A stretch of DNA of 8,117 nucleotides from Bacteroidota bacterium. GTDB lineage: Bacteria; Bacteroidota; Bacteroidia; Bacteroidales; B39-G9. The DNA lies in contig QMPG01000131.1 of the NCBI GenBank assembly GCA_003648455.1, positions 1-8,117 on the forward strand. The letters run 5' to 3'. The position numbers and the translations under genes are program-made. The stretch's first letter is position 1. Every line of letters begins with the position of its first letter. Below, piece after piece: positions 5,859 through 8,117 of this stretch. Under the pieces are notes generated by a model that was not told where the DNA came from, made no database searches, and saw only the letters and a list, made by a program, of their open reading frames with translations.

Positions 5859-6344
5859 TTGAAAAATATTATTTATAAACCAATTGGGATAATCCACTCC
5901 CAAAACAAAACACCTGAAGGAACCCCAATACAGGCATCTTCAGCAAAAGATATTAAAGGTGTAATAGAATTATATCCTGAATTTATTGACGGGTTAACAG
6001 ACCTTGACGAATTTTCTCATATAATTTTATTATACCATTTTCATTTATCTAAAGAAGCTAAATTAATCTCAAAACCTTTTATGGATGATGTGTCACATGG
6101 AGTATTTGCAACTCGTGCACCAAGCAGACCTAATCATATTGGGATTTCTTATGCTAAAATTGAAAAAATTGAAGGAAATAAAATCTTTGTAAACGGAATT
6201 GATATTGTAGATGGTACGCCACTTCTTGATATTAAACCTTATGTTCCTCAATTTGATTATAACAAGGTGGAAAAAATCGGTTGGCTTAATAAAAATGTTC
6301 GTAAACTGCCGGAAGCAAAAGATGATGGCAGATTTGTAAAATAG
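5859..6344 (+). CDS. trmO: TrmO/TsaA-type SAM-dependent tRNA (t6A37) methyltransferase
   Basis: A 161-residue protein. TTG 5859 is taken as the start because the family's first strand (KNIIYKPIGIIHS) follows at once and the next in-frame Met is M75. Family motifs in order are PIGIIHS (8-14), TPIQASSAKDIKGVIEL (22-38), DGLTDLDEFSHIILLYHFH (44-62), HGVFATRAPSRPNHIGIS (80-97) and DGTPLLDIKPYVPQFD (118-133). TrmO (PF01980) uses S-adenosylmethionine to N6-methylate t6A37 of tRNA-Thr. Here the conserved RPNPIG loop reads RPNHIG (H93), and the protein lacks the longer C-terminal domain of E. coli TrmO, as many bacterial and archaeal members do. Stand-alone TsaA proteins also recur in metal-related clusters, so another substrate is possible. 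Its position between two NifX genes is noteworthy. Confidence 0.85.
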   Translation: MKNIIYKPIGIIHSQNKTPEGTPIQASSAKDIKGVIELYPEFIDGLTDLDEFSHIILLYHFHLSKEAKLISKPFMDDVSHGVFATRAPSRPNHIGISYAKIEKIEGNKIFVNGIDIVDGTPLLDIKPYVPQFDYNKVEKIGWLNKNVRKLPEAKDDGRFVK

Positions 6345-6366
6345 AATCTAAATAATTCATTTTTTT

Positions 6367-6389
6367 CGTCATTACGAGGAAGTATGACG
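6367..6389. repeat. CGTCAT...ATGACG palindromic repeat (copy 2)
   Basis: CGTCAT (6367-6372) and ATGACG (6384-6389) flank ACGAGGAAGT-like sequence and are followed by AAGTAATC. Aligned with 5753-5775, the arms and the trailing GACGAA...AATC agree. It fills part of the gap after the methyltransferase gene; the rest of 6390-6510 is AT-rich with no clear signal. Confidence 0.65.
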
Positions 6390-6510
6390 AAGTAATCCTT
6401 TGATTTTTATATTGAAATTTTGAAACTTAGGTATTTGTTTTAATTTTATTGACAAATGAATTATGTTTTTTATTAATAAAGAAATCCAAAAATATTAAAA
6501 ATATAATAAT

Positions 6511-7356
6511 ATGAAGACTTATTTAGATTGTTTACCATGTTTTATGCAGCAAGCACTTAGGGCGGGACGAATGGCTACTAATGATGAAAAAAAGTTAAAA
6601 GATTTACTAAGTAGCGTTGGTGAGATGATAAAGGATATCCCTATGCAAAATACACCACCCGAGACAGGAGATGCAATTTATAAAAAAGTGAGAGAAATTA
6701 CAGGAGTAAACGACCCTTATGTAAAAATTAAAGAAGAAAATATAGCAGAAATATTGGCATTGTATCCCGAGATGAAAAAAATTGTCGACAGCTCAGATGA
6801 TAAAATTTTGACTGCCATTAGATTTGCAATTGCAGGAAATGTTATTGATTTTGGTGTTAACAAAGAGTTTGATATTGAACAGGAAATAAAAAATAATTTA
6901 GACAAAGAATTTGCAATTTTCGATTACCAAGAATTTATACAACAGCTTGAAAAGGCTAATTCAATTCTTTATATTGGAGATAATGCAGGAGAATCTGTTT
7001 TTGATAAAATTCTTATCGAAGAATTGGGCAAAAAAGTAACTTTTGTCGTTCGCGATATACCTGTTATTAATGATGCTACTAAAGAAGATGCTATTGCTTC
7101 GGGAATTGGAGAAGTAGCAGAAATTATATCCTCGGGAACTTCAGCACCGGGAACAATATTAAATTCATGTAATGATGATTTTCTCGAAAGATTTAAAAAT
7201 GCCGATTTGGTAATAAGCAAAGGACAGGGAAATTATGAGGGCTTATCTAATGTAGAGCGCACGGTATTTTTTCTACTAAAAGCAAAATGCCCAATTATTG
7301 CTAATGATATAGGAGTAAAAGAAAACGATATTGTTTTAAAAGGAATTAACATTTAA
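6511..7356 (+). CDS. DUF89 (AF1104-like) metal-dependent phosphatase-family protein
   Basis: A 281-residue protein, normal for the prokaryotic DUF89/ARMT1-like subfamily (COG1578, PF01937). The N-terminal CxxC is in DCLPCFMQQALRAGR (C7, C10). AIAGNVIDFGV is at 106-116. The metal/catalytic region has YIGDNAGESVFDKILIEEL (154-172; D157, N158, E161), VVRDIPVINDATKEDA (179-194; N187, D188) and ISKGQGNYEGL (235-245). Members studied in other organisms are metal-dependent phosphatases proposed to remove damaged phosphometabolites; the substrate here is unknown. The CxxC near the N-terminus is typical of this subfamily and may bind metal. A NifX-family gene follows after nine bases, so the two probably form an operon. 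This pairing suggests a link to the metal-cluster genes upstream, though DUF89 may act on an unrelated phosphoester. Confidence 0.88.
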   Translation: MKTYLDCLPCFMQQALRAGRMATNDEKKLKDLLSSVGEMIKDIPMQNTPPETGDAIYKKVREITGVNDPYVKIKEENIAEILALYPEMKKIVDSSDDKILTAIRFAIAGNVIDFGVNKEFDIEQEIKNNLDKEFAIFDYQEFIQQLEKANSILYIGDNAGESVFDKILIEELGKKVTFVVRDIPVINDATKEDAIASGIGEVAEIISSGTSAPGTILNSCNDDFLERFKNADLVISKGQGNYEGLSNVERTVFFLLKAKCPIIANDIGVKENDIVLKGINI

Positions 7357-7365
7357 ATTAAAATT

Positions 7366-7770
7366 ATGACTTTAAAATTTGCATTTGCAACAGATGATGG
7401 TAAGACATATATTGACAGGCATTTTGGCGATGCCGATTATTATGACATTTATGAGATTTCATCAAACGAAAGTAAATTCATAAAAAGAATTGTTAACACA
7501 ACCGAAGAAGATGATGAAGAGATTCATGCTGACCCTAAAAAAGCGAAGAGTGTTGTTGATTTGTTGAAAATAGAAGCTGTTCAAGTTGTAATATCAAAAG
7601 TATTTGGGCCAAATATCAAACGAATTAAAAAGAAATTTGTTTGTGGATTATTTAATGATCAACAAATATCTGACAGCATTAAAACTATTCAAGAGAAGAT
7701 GAATGTTTTTACTGATGAGTGGGAAAAGGGAGAAATACGAAATCATATTAATTTAAAAACCGGAATATAA
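7366..7770 (+). CDS. NifX-family protein with extended C-terminus (third copy)
   Basis: A 134-residue protein, about 20 longer than the other two NifX-like copies. It opens MTLKFAFATDDGKTYIDRHFGDADYYDIYEI, with the HFG loop at 19-21, followed by an acidic stretch TTEEDDEEIHADPKKA (45-60; H54), a second half beginning IEAVQVVISKVFGPNIKRI (69-87), and one cysteine at C93 in FVCGLF. The usual glycine loop (SGGIG/TGNGPGG) is altered to SKVFGPN. The C-terminal extension (about 108-134, EKMNVFTDEWEKGEIRNHINLKTGI) is unlike the other copies. The fold suggests metal-cluster or cofactor binding, but the ligand set differs, so the function may have diverged. It is coupled to the DUF89 gene. Confidence 0.82.
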   Translation: MTLKFAFATDDGKTYIDRHFGDADYYDIYEISSNESKFIKRIVNTTEEDDEEIHADPKKAKSVVDLLKIEAVQVVISKVFGPNIKRIKKKFVCGLFNDQQISDSIKTIQEKMNVFTDEWEKGEIRNHINLKTGI

Positions 7771-7773
7771 AAC

Positions 7774-7788
7774 ATTAGTCAAACTAAT
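7774..7788 (+). other. Small hairpin after the third NifX gene
   Basis: ATTAGT (7774-7779) and ACTAAT (7783-7788) form a six-base stem around CAA. There is no T tract, so it is at best a weak or Rho-dependent end signal. It begins four bases after the stop codon. Confidence 0.3.
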
Positions 7789-7814
7789 CGGGTAGCTTAT
7801 ATTTGATTATAATT

Positions 7815-8117
7815 ATGATTTCCTAAACAAAGAAATCCGTGGACAAAAGATTTCGTGTTAATCCGTGAAATCCGTGGACAAATAATATGATGTTAATAAC
7901 ATAGAAAATAAAATTAAATTGAATAAATTAGCCAAATGAAAATATAATTAAATTCATAATTGGAGCAGGACTTAATATGATTTCCTAAACAAAGAAATCC
8001 GTGTTAATTTGTGAAATCCGTGGACAAATAATATAAATAGATAATATAATTTTAGAATTTAGGTTTAAATTGAATAAATTAGCTGAATGATTATATAATT
8101 AAATTCATAATTAGAAC
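7815..8117. repeat. Two diverged copies of a roughly 150-base repeat, non-coding right end
   Basis: Unit 1 begins at 7815 and unit 2 at 7977, both with ATGATTTCCTAAACAAAGAAATCCGTG. Shared blocks follow: GTGTTAATCCGTGAAATCC (7855 on) against GTGTTAATTTGTGAAATCC (8001 on), then CGTGGACAAATAATAT in both, and AAATTGAATAAATTAGC (7916 on and 8067 on) with ATATAATTAAATTCATAATT. Unit 1 has about 16 extra bases because AAATCCGTGGACAAA occurs twice in it (7833 and 7869). Unit 2 is cut by the window edge, so more copies may follow. No open frame, tRNA or CRISPR structure is seen in 7771-8117. Confidence 0.8.

Noticed and set aside
6449..6470. TTGACA at 6449-6454 as a -35 box for the DUF89 gene
   Set aside because: Bacteroidetes promoters do not use this box, and no TAnnTTTG lies at suitable spacing; the closest, TATGTTTT at 6462, is only ten bases downstream of the TTG.
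7815..8117. CRISPR array
   Set aside because: The repeats are few, diverged and irregularly spaced, and the intervening sequence is also shared between units. There are no cas genes.

Overview
The window looks like chromosomal DNA from an anaerobic member of the Bacteroidetes/Bacteroidales. The grounds are an AT-rich sequence, a Bacteroidetes-type promoter (TATCTTTG -7 box), mostly absent Shine-Dalgarno sites, a secreted DUF4384 protein of a type seen in this phylum, and short palindromic intergenic repeats (TCCGCCAGCTGGCGGA; CGTCATT...ATGACG). This placement is inference from sequence style, not a database match.

Layout. Positions 1-1497 (minus strand) hold a nearly complete secreted DUF4384 protein whose C-terminus runs off the left edge. 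A divergent intergenic region (1498-1721) carries one repeat palindrome and a promoter with an inverted repeat between its two boxes. From 1722 every gene is on the plus strand: a DUF134 helix-turn-helix/zinc-ribbon regulator, a Gly/Arg-rich DUF5320 protein, a hairpin terminator or attenuator, a small zinc-ribbon protein, a 290-base gap full of nested inverted repeats, a NifX-like protein, two consecutive MinD-type ATPases each with an inserted 2x[4Fe-4S] ferredoxin domain, and a second NifX-like protein. A strong terminator follows. Then come a TrmO/TsaA-type tRNA methyltransferase (TTG start), a DUF89 metal-dependent phosphatase-like protein and a third NifX-like protein. The last 347 bases have no gene and consist largely of two diverged copies of a repeat.

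How the genes may work together. DUF134, DUF5320, small NifX-fold proteins and paired MinD/ferredoxin ATPases form a recurring anaerobe-specific set. It resembles the orange-protein (ORP) loci of Desulfovibrio, where a NifX-family protein binds a Mo-Cu-sulfide cluster and partners with MinD-like ATPases carrying ferredoxin motifs. No nitrogenase genes are present, so the NifX-like proteins are more likely metal-cluster carriers or chaperones in a non-nitrogenase system. The ATPases are good candidates for ATP-dependent, redox-coupled metallocluster handling, with the DUF134 protein as local regulator. The substrate and physiological role cannot be read from the sequence. The most interesting points are the candidate operator inside the DUF134 promoter, the three divergent NifX paralogs with different ligand sets, the tandem ATPase pair, and the composite palindrome that separates the regulatory/zinc-ribbon genes from the NifX/ATPase genes.
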